Below, in pieces: positions 18,094 to 26,169 of a stretch of 64,000 bases of DNA. Under the pieces are notes generated by a model that was not told where the DNA came from, did no database searches, and saw only the letters and a list, made by a program, of their open reading frames with translations. Each line of letters opens with the position of its first letter. The stretch's first letter is position 1. The DNA comes from Thiodiazotropha sp037384425. GTDB lineage: Bacteria > Pseudomonadota > Gammaproteobacteria > Chromatiales > Chromatiaceae. Location of the stretch: NCBI GenBank assembly GCA_037384425.1, contig JARROA010000032.1, forward strand, positions 30,948 through 94,947. The letters run 5' to 3'. Both the position numbers and the translations under genes were made by a program.

Positions 18094-21000
18094 GACGCCT
18101 CCAGTTCCAGAATCAGCACGGCCTGCCCGGCCGAGACCGGGCTGCCCTGGGCGGCCAGCACCTCACGCACCGTCCCCGCCTCGTCGGCGGCGATGGTGAT
18201 CTCCATCTTCATCGCCTCCATGATCAGCAGCGGGTCGCCCACCGTCACCCGGTCACCCGCTTTCACCGCCAGTTCCCAGACGCTGCCGGTCACCGAGGAG
18301 GCGACCGCCAGACAGCCGGGCGGGATCTCCAGACCGGCGTCGGCGGCGCTCACGTCATCCGGCAGATCGCTGGCGTAGTCGGTCTGGCCCGCCGCTTCCC
18401 AGCGCTGGCGCTCGGCTTCGAAGGCGGCCTGCTGGCGCTGCTTGAAGGCCTCTATCTCCGTGGCGTTCTGTTCCAGGAAGGCCCGGTAGTCGCGCAGCTT
18501 GAGGCGGGTCTCCTCGATGCGCAGGTTGAAACGCCCCAGGGGAAAATCCTCGCGCATCTGTTTCAGTTCGGCTTCGGAAACGGGATAGAAGCGCAGCTGG
18601 TCGAAGAAGCGCAGCAACCACTGCTTGCCGTCGGTGAAGTCGCGGGTCTGGCGGTAGCGGTTCCACATCTGCACCGTGCGGCCGACGAACTGGTAGCCGC
18701 CCGGCCCCTCCATGCCGTAGACGCACAAATAGGCGCCGCCGATGCCGACCGCGTTCTCCGGCGTCCAGGTGCGGGCCGGATTGTACTTGGTAGTGACCAG
18801 CCGGTGGCGCGGATCGAGCGGCGTGGCCACCGGCGCACCCAGGTAGACGTCGCCCAGGCCCATCACCAGATAACTGGCGTTGAAGAGGATCTCCTGCACC
18901 TGCTCGATCGACTCAAGACCGTTGATACGGCGGATGAACTCGATGTTGCTCGGGCACCAGGGGGCGTCGGCGCGCACCGACTGCATGTACTTGTCGATGG
19001 CCAGTCGGGTCGAGGGGTCGTCCCAGGAGAGGGGCAGATGGACGATACGGCTCGGCACGCTCATCTCGTCGATCGACGGTAGTTGCGCCTCGGCCGCCAT
19101 CAGACGTTCGACCAGTTCGCCCTGAGCGATGATCCGGCTGTCGTAATGGATCTGCAGGGAGCGGATGCCGGGGGTGAGATCGAGCAGGCCGTCGATGGCC
19201 TGGTCCCGCAGCCAGGTCAACAGGGCCTGGACCCGGAAGCGCAGCTCCAGGTCGAGCACCAGCGGGCCGTACTCCACCAGCAGGTACTTGTCCCCCGACT
19301 GGCGGTAGCAGACCGCCGGGATATCACCCTCGGCCTCACGCCGGGCCACCACTGGTGTGGTCTCCGGCCCCACCGCCATCGTTCTGACCGGTTCGTCCGT
19401 CGTGGTGGAGAGCCGCAGGATCATCTCGTCCTGGGCCTGCTCCAGGCGCACCGCCTCGTCATAGCTCACCGGTTTGAAGCGGATGCGGTCGCCCGGCGAG
19501 AGCTGCCCCATCTTCCACAGATCAGCGCTGACGATAGTGGCCGGACAGACGAAGCCGCCCAGGCTGGGGCCGTCGGGGCCGAGGATCACCGGCATGTCGC
19601 CGGTGAAATCGATGGTGCCGATGGCATAGGCGTTGTCGTGGATGTTGGAGGGATGCAGCCCTGCCTCGCCGCCGTCGCTGCGCGCCCACGCCGGCTTGGG
19701 CCCGATCAGCCGCACGCCGGTACGCGAGGAGTTGTAGTGCACCTCCCAGTCGGTGGCGAAGAAGGTGGCGATGTCCCCGTCGGTGAAGAAGTCGGGGGCG
19801 CCGTGGGGACCGTACATGACGTGGATCTCCCAGCTGCGTCCATGGGCCGGGATCAGTTCGGCCGACAGGGCGCCCACCGGCTCGCTGACCTCGCTCGCTT
19901 CATCGATGCGCAGCACGTCCCCCACCTGCAGCGCCCGCCCGGCGTGGCCGCCGAACTGGCCGAGGGTGAAGGTGGCCCGGCTGCCCATGTACTCTGGCAG
20001 GTCGAAACCGCCCTGCACCGCCAAGTAGGCGCGAACGCCCGCCTCCTCGACGGCGCCGATCTTCAGCACGCTGCCCGCCTTCACCGGCAGTGAACGCCAG
20101 AAGCCGACCGGCTCGTCGTCGAGGGTCGCCTTCATGGCCGCGCCGGTCAGCGCGATGGTGCAGCCCCGGTTGAACTTCAGGCTCGGGCCGTTGAGGGTCA
20201 GCTCCAGCCCGGCCGCCTGGGTTGGATTGCCCACCAGCCGGTTGGCCAGCCGGAAGGCCAGTGCGTCCATCGGTCCCGAGGGCGGGATACCCACGTCCCA
20301 GTAGCCGGTACGACCCGGATAGTCCTGCACCGTGGTCTGGGTGCCGGGTGCCAGCACATCGATGGTGGGGGCCTGATAGCTGACCTTGTCGAGATAGCGG
20401 GTGTAGTGCTCGCCTTTGACGAAGACAGCATCGTCGACGATCTGCCGCAGATAATCCAGATTGTTCTCGACGCCATAGAGGGCGCTGTTATCAAGCGCCT
20501 CCAGCAGACGGCCGCGTGCTGCCTCGCGACTGTCGCCCTTGACGATCACCTTGGCGATCATCGGGTCGTAGTAAGGCGGGACCTGGCTGCCGGTCTCGAC
20601 CCAGGTATCGACCCGAACGCCGTCGTCGAAGCACACCTGGGTCAACAGGCCGCTACTGGGCTGGAACGACTTGCCCGGGTCCTCGGCGTAGAGCCGCACC
20701 TGGATCGCCGTACCCTGGGGCGTATGCCGATAAGCCGGCAGAAAGTCACGCTCGCCCGCCGCCAGTCGCACCATCCAGGCCACCAGATCGACCCCGGTCA
20801 CCTCCTCGGTGACGCCGTGCTCCACCTGCAGGCGGGTGTTGACCTCGAGGAAGTAGAACTCACGGCTGCGGGTGTCGTAGACGAACTCCACGGTACCGGC
20901 GGAGCGGTAGCCGACCGCCTCGCCGAGCCGGACAGCCGCCTCCATCAGGGCCTCGCGCTGCTGTTCGGTGAGACCGGGGGCCGGGGTCTCCTCCACCACC

Positions 21001-21707
21001 TTCTGGTTGCGCCGCTGCAGGGAGCAGTCGCGCTCGCCCAGGGCCACCACCCGGCCCTCGCCGTCGCCGAAGATCTGTACCTCGATGTGGCGGGCGTACT
21101 CGATGTACTTCTCCAGGAAGATGCCGCTCTGGCTGAAGTTGTTCAGCGCCAACCGCTCCACCGAATGGAAGGCCTCGCACAGTTCCGCCTCGCTGCGGCA
21201 GAGCTGCATGCCGATGCCGCCGCCCCCGGCGGTGCTCTTCAGCATCACCGGATAGCCGATGCGCAGGGCCTCGTTTTTGGCCTCGTCCAGATCGCTCAGC
21301 AGGCCGGTGCCCGGAAGCAGCGGTACCCGATTCCTTTCAGCCAGCTGCCGCGCCGTGTGCTTGAGGCCGAAGTCGCGCATCTGTTGCGGGGTCGGGCCGA
21401 TGAAGGCGATGCCGGCCGCCTCGCAGGCCTCGGCGAAGGCGGCGTTCTCGCTGAGGAAGCCGTAGCCGGGGTGGATGGCGTCTATGCCCTGCTGTTTTGC
21501 CAGCTTCAGGATCCTGCCGGTGTCGAGATAGCTCTCCGAAGCGGGCGGCGGCCCGATACAGAAGGCCTGGTCCGCCTGGCTCACGTGGGCAGAGTGACGG
21601 TCGGCTTCGGAGTAGACGGCAACCGAGGCGATCCCCATCGACTTGAGGGTACGGATGATCCGGCAGGCGATGGCGCCCCGGTTGGCTATCAGAACCTTGT
21701 TGAACAT
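18090..21707 (-). CDS. uca: Biotin-dependent urea/guanidine carboxylase
   Basis: This 1205-residue single-chain enzyme carboxylates urea or guanidine using ATP, bicarbonate and biotin. Domains in order are biotin carboxylase (residues 1-450; KSTAGGGGIGMQ, HIEVQIFGD and FLEVNTRLQVEHGVTEE), a KipA/KipI-type carboxyltransferase domain (about 475-1000) and a biotinyl domain with EAMKMEI, lysine near residue 1167. The frame stays open to 22577 by chance; the ATG at 21707 (MFNKVLIANRGAIACR) is the family start. Many proteins annotated as urea carboxylase prefer guanidine, and the two upstream DUF1989 genes favour that here. An Asp/Asn difference in the carboxyltransferase site separates the two groups, but I cannot place it without an alignment. 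Confidence 0.93.
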   Translation of the reverse strand: MFNKVLIANRGAIACRIIRTLKSMGIASVAVYSEADRHSAHVSQADQAFCIGPPPASESYLDTGRILKLAKQQGIDAIHPGYGFLSENAAFAEACEAAGIAFIGPTPQQMRDFGLKHTARQLAERNRVPLLPGTGLLSDLDEAKNEALRIGYPVMLKSTAGGGGIGMQLCRSEAELCEAFHSVERLALNNFSQSGIFLEKYIEYARHIEVQIFGDGEGRVVALGERDCSLQRRNQKVVEETPAPGLTEQQREALMEAAVRLGEAVGYRSAGTVEFVYDTRSREFYFLEVNTRLQVEHGVTEEVTGVDLVAWMVRLAAGERDFLPAYRHTPQGTAIQVRLYAEDPGKSFQPSSGLLTQVCFDDGVRVDTWVETGSQVPPYYDPMIAKVIVKGDSREAARGRLLEALDNSALYGVENNLDYLRQIVDDAVFVKGEHYTRYLDKVSYQAPTIDVLAPGTQTTVQDYPGRTGYWDVGIPPSGPMDALAFRLANRLVGNPTQAAGLELTLNGPSLKFNRGCTIALTGAAMKATLDDEPVGFWRSLPVKAGSVLKIGAVEEAGVRAYLAVQGGFDLPEYMGSRATFTLGQFGGHAGRALQVGDVLRIDEASEVSEPVGALSAELIPAHGRSWEIHVMYGPHGAPDFFTDGDIATFFATDWEVHYNSSRTGVRLIGPKPAWARSDGGEAGLHPSNIHDNAYAIGTIDFTGDMPVILGPDGPSLGGFVCPATIVSADLWKMGQLSPGDRIRFKPVSYDEAVRLEQAQDEMILRLSTTTDEPVRTMAVGPETTPVVARREAEGDIPAVCYRQSGDKYLLVEYGPLVLDLELRFRVQALLTWLRDQAIDGLLDLTPGIRSLQIHYDSRIIAQGELVERLMAAEAQLPSIDEMSVPSRIVHLPLSWDDPSTRLAIDKYMQSVRADAPWCPSNIEFIRRINGLESIEQVQEILFNASYLVMGLGDVYLGAPVATPLDPRHRLVTTKYNPARTWTPENAVGIGGAYLCVYGMEGPGGYQFVGRTVQMWNRYRQTRDFTDGKQWLLRFFDQLRFYPVSEAELKQMREDFPLGRFNLRIEETRLKLRDYRAFLEQNATEIEAFKQRQQAAFEAERQRWEAAGQTDYASDLPDDVSAADAGLEIPPGCLAVASSVTGSVWELAVKAGDRVTVGDPLLIMEAMKMEITIAADEAGTVREVLAAQGSPVSAGQAVLILELEAS

Positions 21708-21777
21708 GTTCTCGCTCTTTCGGGTCGTCCCGATCTGGTCCTCTCGCGACAGGTCGTCCTGTGCGAGGCTTTGGCAA

Positions 21778-21837
21778 CGGTGCGGCAAGCCGCACCCTAC
21801 ACCTCGATCACCCGTAGGGTGGGGCCCTGCCCCACCG
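21778..21837. repeat. Palindromic repeats (family B and GGTGGGG dyad) inside the operon
   Basis: GTGCGGCAAGCCGCACC is followed about 15 bp later by GGTGGGGCCCTGCCCCACC, both flanked by CCTAC/GTAGG. They fill the 143-bp gap between the second DUF1989 gene and the carboxylase. They could tune mRNA stability or expression ratios; there is no T-tract. Confidence 0.7.
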
Positions 21838-21850
21838 AAACCCGCCGGGT

Positions 21851-22495
21851 TCAATCCCAGATCAACACCTCCACCGGTGTCGGATTGTAGGCGTTGCAGG
21901 GATTGTTGAGCTGGGGGCAGTTGGAGATCAGCACCAGCACGTCCATCTCCGTCCGCATCTCCACGTAGCGGCCCGGCGCAGAGATGCCGTCCTCGAAGGT
22001 CAGTCCCCCCTCCGGCGTCACCGGGACGTTCATGAAGAAGTTGATGTTGCTGGCCAGGTCCCGCTTGCTCATGCCCTGATCCCACTCGGCCAGGGCCATG
22101 ATGAAGCTGTCGCGGCAGCTGTGCATGTGGCGTTTGTCCAGGGCGTAACGCATGGTGTTGCTCTCGGCGGAACAGGCGCCACCCAGGGTATCGTGGCGGC
22201 CGCAGGTGTCGGCGGTGATCTCCAGCATCAGGTTGCCGGCATTGGAGAGCAGTCGGCTGCCGGTGGTCAGATAGAGGTTGCCCTGGGCACGGATGGTGTC
22301 GTTGGCGCTGTAGCGCTCTTCCGGATCCTCCGCGTTGTAGAACAGGGTGTCCACCGCCTGGTTGCCCTCCAGGTCGAGGATGCGAAAGGTCTGCCCCTTG
22401 CGTACCACCTTCATGAAAGGCTCGCCGGCAGGCACCACCTGGCGGAATTGGGCGTCTTCGGAATGGTATGGGCTTTCGGTCAGGGTCGTGCTCAT
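21851..22495 (-). CDS. Urea/guanidine carboxylase-associated protein 2 (DUF1989; carboxyguanidine deiminase subunit)
   Basis: The 214-residue DUF1989 protein belongs to the UAAP2 group that sits next to urea/guanidine carboxylases. In guanidine-degrading bacteria, the two paired DUF1989 proteins form carboxyguanidine deiminase (CgdAB), which converts carboxyguanidine to allophanate and ammonia. ADTCGRHDTLGGACS carries the conserved Cys-Gly-x-His motif, and ASNINFFMNVPVTPEG is typical. The ATG at 22495 (MSTTLTESPYHS) is preferred over the open frame to 22558, which overlaps the upstream gene. It starts 5 bp after that gene ends. Confidence 0.88.
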   Translation of the reverse strand: MSTTLTESPYHSEDAQFRQVVPAGEPFMKVVRKGQTFRILDLEGNQAVDTLFYNAEDPEERYSANDTIRAQGNLYLTTGSRLLSNAGNLMLEITADTCGRHDTLGGACSAESNTMRYALDKRHMHSCRDSFIMALAEWDQGMSKRDLASNINFFMNVPVTPEGGLTFEDGISAPGRYVEMRTEMDVLVLISNCPQLNNPCNAYNPTPVEVLIWD

Positions 22496-22500
22496 GGGAC

Positions 22501-23226
22501 TCACACCTCGAGGTAGTAACGTTCGGTGTTGATGAAGGCGCGCTGGTTCTCGCCGCACGAGTTACGGCAGGCGTCATCCGCCGCTGCGGGCCCCGTGTGG
22601 ATGGCGGTCAGTTTCACCGGCTTCGGGCTGTAGTCCGGCGCGGTGTCGAGCGGATGGGGGGCGGTGGAGAGCACCACCAGGCTGTCCATCTCGAAACGCA
22701 GATCGACCGTGTCGCCCGCCTGGGAGTTGTCCTCCACGAAAGCCATGTTGCCCGCTTCGTCCGCCACCACCTTGCTGAAGAAGTTGATGTTGGAGACCAG
22801 GTCGCGGCGACCCAGGCCGTACTTGCCCAGCTCGTTGATCAGGCTGTCGTAGCCGTTCTGGTAGCGTTCGTTGCGCGCCTCCTGATAGGTCGAGGTACCG
22901 TACTTGGCCTCGATGATCGCCGCCGTGGAGAGACCGCTGATGGTGTCGTGCCAGCCGCAGCTGTCGGCGGTGACGGAACAGAGCACCCGCCCCATGTCGG
23001 AGTGGCAGACATTGCCCGTGGTCAGGAAGGCGGTGTGCTGCCCCTTCAGGGTGTCGGCCATGTTGTAGCGCTCCAGCTTCTCCTCCTGGTTGTAGAAGAG
23101 TGCCGAAACATTGGCGCCGCCCTCGATGTCGGTCAGGCGCAGGGTCACGCCGCGGCGCAGCACGCCCGACCAGTGGGCGCCGGCGGGCAGCACCTCTTCC
23201 CATAATGTCCTGCCTGTTTCAGTCAT
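22501..23226 (-). CDS. Urea/guanidine carboxylase-associated protein 1 (DUF1989; carboxyguanidine deiminase subunit)
   Basis: This 241-residue DUF1989 protein belongs to the UAAP1 group: LPAGAHWSGVLRRG followed by LRLTDIEGGANVSALFYN. TADSCGWHDTISG holds the same Cys-Gly-x-His signature as its partner, and DLVSNINFFSKV is shared. It is the expected second subunit of carboxyguanidine deiminase. It lies immediately upstream of the UAAP2 gene and shares its direction. A 317-bp repeat-bearing gap separates it from the NikR-like regulator gene, so an internal promoter or processing site is possible there. Confidence 0.88.
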   Translation of the reverse strand: MTETGRTLWEEVLPAGAHWSGVLRRGVTLRLTDIEGGANVSALFYNQEEKLERYNMADTLKGQHTAFLTTGNVCHSDMGRVLCSVTADSCGWHDTISGLSTAAIIEAKYGTSTYQEARNERYQNGYDSLINELGKYGLGRRDLVSNINFFSKVVADEAGNMAFVEDNSQAGDTVDLRFEMDSLVVLSTAPHPLDTAPDYSPKPVKLTAIHTGPAAADDACRNSCGENQRAFINTERYYLEV

Positions 23227-23260
23227 CGTGTTGTCCTCGTCATACTGTGTAGTTTTACGT

Positions 23261-23538
23261 CTTGAATTTTTAGTGTTGAGTTATTGAGTTCGCTGCGCTC
23301 ACGGTTTTTTGGTTCCCCTCTCCCTGGCCCTCTCCCGCAAGGGGAGAGGGGATGTACTTTTCGAATGCATCCATTCTCCTCGCTTGCACGAAGTAACACA
23401 CCGTCGGTTTTCCGCTTCTCTCGATCCGGGCATTCCCTCTCCCCTTGCGGGAGAGGGCCAGGGAGAGGGGGAGAAAACCCCCGTGAGCGCAGCGAACACC
23501 TCAATTCAAAATTCATCATTAAAAATTCAAAATTCTCC
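23261..23538. repeat. Compound inverted-repeat element, family C, long copy
   Basis: This element fills nearly all of the 317-bp gap between the NikR-like and UAAP1 genes. Outer arms are AGTTCGCTGCGCTCACG and its complement CGTGAGCGCAGCGAAC. Inner arms are CCCTCTCCC..GGCCCTCTCCCGC and their complement, and the centre is about 80 bp. A 165-bp relative lies at 33574-33738. The ends are AT-rich (TTTTTAGTGTTGAG and TCAAAATTC repeats). No coding frame is credible. Confidence 0.85.
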
Positions 23539-23543
23539 AAAGA

Positions 23544-24002
23544 TCAGTGTGCCGTTTTGTTCTCCCGCTCCGGCAGATGCAGCTGCGGGATCAGAGTGGT
23601 GTTGAGCTGCAGATTACCCGAGATCACACCCCGGTTGGTGATCATCTTGTCGGCCAGCAGTTGCAGCTCCGCCGCCGGCCCCTGCACCAGGATCACCTCC
23701 ATGGTCTGGGAGTGCATCAGGTGAATGTGCAGGGAGCTGATCACCTCCTTGATGTGCTCGTGCTGCAGGTCGGCCAGCAGCTTCTGCAGGCGCGGCGTGG
23801 AGTGATCGTAGAGCAGCGTGATGGTGCCGGCCATGATCTCGTTGCCCAGCTCCTTCTTGTAGTCGGTCACCTGCCGGCTCACCATCTCGGCGATGGCCTG
23901 GGAGCGGCTCTCGAAGCCGCGTTCGCGGACCATCTCGTCGAGCTGCGTCGACAGGGTGTCGGGTAGCGAGATGCTGATGCGGGTGATGTTTCCATTGCTC
24001 AT
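23544..24002 (-). CDS. NikR-like ribbon-helix-helix regulator lacking the nickel-ligand cysteine
   Basis: The 152-residue protein has an N-terminal ribbon-helix-helix DNA-binding domain (TRISISLPDTLSTQLDEMV, ESRSQAIAEMV) and a C-terminal ACT-like ligand domain, as in NikR. Aligned by eye with E. coli NikR (QH..LHVH..C), the ligands His76, His87 and His89 are kept as H81, H92 and H94. Cys95 is replaced by threonine (T100 in HSQTMEV). It therefore probably does not sense nickel as NikR does. It lies inside the urea/guanidine cluster, 16 bp downstream of the start of the GS-like gene's stop. A palindrome at 29156-29185 is a plausible operator. Confidence 0.82.
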   Translation of the reverse strand: MSNGNITRISISLPDTLSTQLDEMVRERGFESRSQAIAEMVSRQVTDYKKELGNEIMAGTITLLYDHSTPRLQKLLADLQHEHIKEVISSLHIHLMHSQTMEVILVQGPAAELQLLADKMITNRGVISGNLQLNTTLIPQLHLPERENKTAH

Positions 24003-24018
24003 GATCGGCGTCCTCTGC

Positions 24019-25383
24019 TCAAAACAGGTGGCTGTAGCGTTCGATCTCCCACTGGGAGATGGTCTGGTGGTAGGCGGTCCACTCCTGCCGCTTGTAGGTG
24101 ATGAACTCGTCGCGCAGGGCCTGGCCCAGGGTCTCGGTGACGAAGGGGTCGGCCTCGAAGGCGTCCACCGCCTCCTGCAGGTCCCGCGGCAGGAACTCGA
24201 TGCCGCGCTCGGCGCGCTCCGCCTCGCTCAACTCGTAGAGGTTGTCCTCCTGCGGTGCGCCCGGATCGATCTTGTTGCGGATGCCGTCGAGTCCGGCTGC
24301 CAGCGACAGGGCCGCCGCCAGGTAGGGATTGACCGCGCCGTCGGCGTTGCGCGACTCGCAGCGGCCGCCGCCCATGGGTACGCGGACCGAGTTGGTGCGG
24401 TTGTTGGAGCCGAAGGAGTTGAACACCGGCGCCCAGGTGAAGTACGGCATGTCGCCCTGGCGCACCAGCCGCTTGTAGCTGTTGACCGTGGGGGCAAAGG
24501 CCGCGCAGAGCGCCTTGCCGTGCTTGATGATGCCGCCGATGTAGTAGTAGCCCAGCTCGCTCAGGCCGAGGCCGTAGGGGTCGCCCTTGGGATCGCGGGC
24601 GAACAGGTTGTCGCCCGTCTCCAGGTCGTAGAGCGACATGTTGAAGTGGGCCCCGTTACCGGTCTTGTCGGCGAAGGGCTTGGGCATGAAGGTGGCGATC
24701 AATCCCTCCTCCTTGGCGTAGGCCTTGGCCATCATGCGCAGGAAGGTGAAGCGGTCGCAGCTGGTCAGGGCGTCGGCGTACTGGAAGTCGAACTCGTACT
24801 GGCCGTTGGCGTCCTCGTGGTCGAAGGAGTAGAGATCCCAACCCAGGGCGTTGATGCTGCTGGCCATGCGGTCGAGCCAGTGGAACTGGTCGAGGAAGCC
24901 GCGCACGTCGTAGCAGGGCTTGGTCAGGCGGTCGTCCGGATTGGGCACCGACAGACGGCCGCTCTCGTCCTGCCTGAGCACGAAGACCTCCGCCTCGATG
25001 CCGAGATTCATGCCAAAGCCCATCGCGTTGGCCTGCGCCAGCACGTTCTTCAACGCCACCCGGGTATTGAGCGGATAGGGTTCGCCGTGGAAGGTGTTGT
25101 CGGCCGGCATCCAGGCGATCTCCGGCTGCCAGGGCATCTGGATGATATGGTCCAGGTCGGGCACCGAGGCGATCTCGTCGTCGTTGGGCCGCTGGCCCAG
25201 GCCGTCCAGGGCATAGCCGGTGTAGAGCTCGGAGCCGTGGGCCATGTGCTCCAGGTGGTCGAGGGGCACCACCTTGCCCTTGGGCACGCCGTGGATGTCC
25301 ACGTAGGTGCCCATGCAGTATTTCACACCCTGCTCTCTCAGGGCGCTCTGGATCTGCTGAATCGCTTCGCTGCTTTTGCTCAT
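24019..25383 (-). CDS. glnT: Type III glutamine synthetase-like ligase (GlnT family)
   Basis: The 454-residue protein is a glutamine synthetase-superfamily ligase. It has the N-terminal beta-grasp strand (YVDIHGVPKGKVVP) and active-site motifs LGIEAEVFVLR, ADKTGNGAHFNMSL, NSYKRLV and GGGRCESRNADGAVNPYLAAAL. It matches the GlnT/type III glutamate-ammonia ligase group, some members of which make gamma-glutamyl amides of amines rather than glutamine. In this cluster it could trap the ammonia released by allophanate hydrolase, or glutamylate an amine product; sequence does not decide. It starts 6 bp after the creatininase-family gene ends. Confidence 0.85.
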   Translation of the reverse strand: MSKSSEAIQQIQSALREQGVKYCMGTYVDIHGVPKGKVVPLDHLEHMAHGSELYTGYALDGLGQRPNDDEIASVPDLDHIIQMPWQPEIAWMPADNTFHGEPYPLNTRVALKNVLAQANAMGFGMNLGIEAEVFVLRQDESGRLSVPNPDDRLTKPCYDVRGFLDQFHWLDRMASSINALGWDLYSFDHEDANGQYEFDFQYADALTSCDRFTFLRMMAKAYAKEEGLIATFMPKPFADKTGNGAHFNMSLYDLETGDNLFARDPKGDPYGLGLSELGYYYIGGIIKHGKALCAAFAPTVNSYKRLVRQGDMPYFTWAPVFNSFGSNNRTNSVRVPMGGGRCESRNADGAVNPYLAAALSLAAGLDGIRNKIDPGAPQEDNLYELSEAERAERGIEFLPRDLQEAVDAFEADPFVTETLGQALRDEFITYKRQEWTAYHQTISQWEIERYSHLF

Positions 25384-25389
25384 CGTCGC

Positions 25390-26169
25390 TTACTTCTCGC
25401 TGATGGATTGGTGATAGGAGTACGGCAGCGGCGGCGTCTCCCGCAAACCGCGCTCGATCAGTGCCGCCAGGTCCTCCACCATCCAGGCGAAGAGCTCCTC
25501 CCCCGCCTCGCGGCTGGCGGCGCTGGGGCTGCCGGTGACGCCATTGAGGCTGGTACGGTTGACCGGATGGGCGAAGACGCTATTGACCGTGCGGTCCGGA
25601 TCGTCCGCCTCGGCGATCTTGGCTTCGCGCACCAATTCCGGCGCCACTGCCTGCATCAGGGCGGTCTCCGCCGCGTTGGCGTGCCAGTCGCCGGCGTCCT
25701 CGAAATGTTTCTCCCGCACCCTCTGGCTCAGCGTCGCGCTGCCGAGCAGCGCCACCATCAGGTCGTCGTGCTCGGCGCGCAGCATCTCCAGGGCGCAGCG
25801 CAGGGGGGCCTGGTTGGTGACATGGCTGTTGACGATGAAGAGCCGCCGGATACCGGAGGCGTAGAGCCAGTCGCCGATATCCTTGACCACATCGATCAGG
25901 GTCTTCGGCTGCAGCGCCAGGGTGCCGGGCCAGCGCTTGGAGTGGCCGATGGAACAGCCGTAGGGCAGCGTCGGTAGCAGCGGCACGCCGGTAACCTCGG
26001 CCGCCGCGCGGCAGAGTTTGTCGGCGATGGCCGCGTCCATGCCGCAGCCCAGGTGGGGGCCGTGCTGCTCGGTGGCGCCTACCGGCAGGATGGCCCCGTC
26101 GATGCCCTGTTCCACCAGATCGCCGACCTCTTCCCAGGTCAGGCAGTGCCATTCGTTCAGTCTATTCAT
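25390..26169 (-). CDS. Creatininase-family amidohydrolase
   Basis: The 259-residue protein has the creatininase fold signature: LPVGATEQHGPHLGCGMDA (metal ligands Glu, His and Asp, about residues 33-44), then HSKRWPGTLAL, FIVNSHVTNQ and DWHANAAETALM. Family members hydrolyse creatinine or other small cyclic amides and formamides in a metal-dependent way. No creatinase gene is nearby. In context it may release urea- or guanidine-type compounds from an imported substrate, but this is inference. Its ATG overlaps the ATPase stop by one base (TGATG), so the two are translationally coupled. Confidence 0.85.
   Translation of the reverse strand: MNRLNEWHCLTWEEVGDLVEQGIDGAILPVGATEQHGPHLGCGMDAAIADKLCRAAAEVTGVPLLPTLPYGCSIGHSKRWPGTLALQPKTLIDVVKDIGDWLYASGIRRLFIVNSHVTNQAPLRCALEMLRAEHDDLMVALLGSATLSQRVREKHFEDAGDWHANAAETALMQAVAPELVREAKIAEADDPDRTVNSVFAHPVNRTSLNGVTGSPSAASREAGEELFAWMVEDLAALIERGLRETPPLPYSYHQSISEK

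Noticed and set aside
21708..22577. N-terminal extension of the carboxylase (frame open to 22577)
   Set aside because: The extra 290 residues are the shadow of the UAAP2 gene in another frame and have no domain; the family start at 21707 is clear.
23893..25977. 694-residue plus-strand reading frame over the NikR-like, GlnT and creatininase genes
   Set aside because: Valine/leucine/glycine-rich antisense shadow of three well-supported genes.
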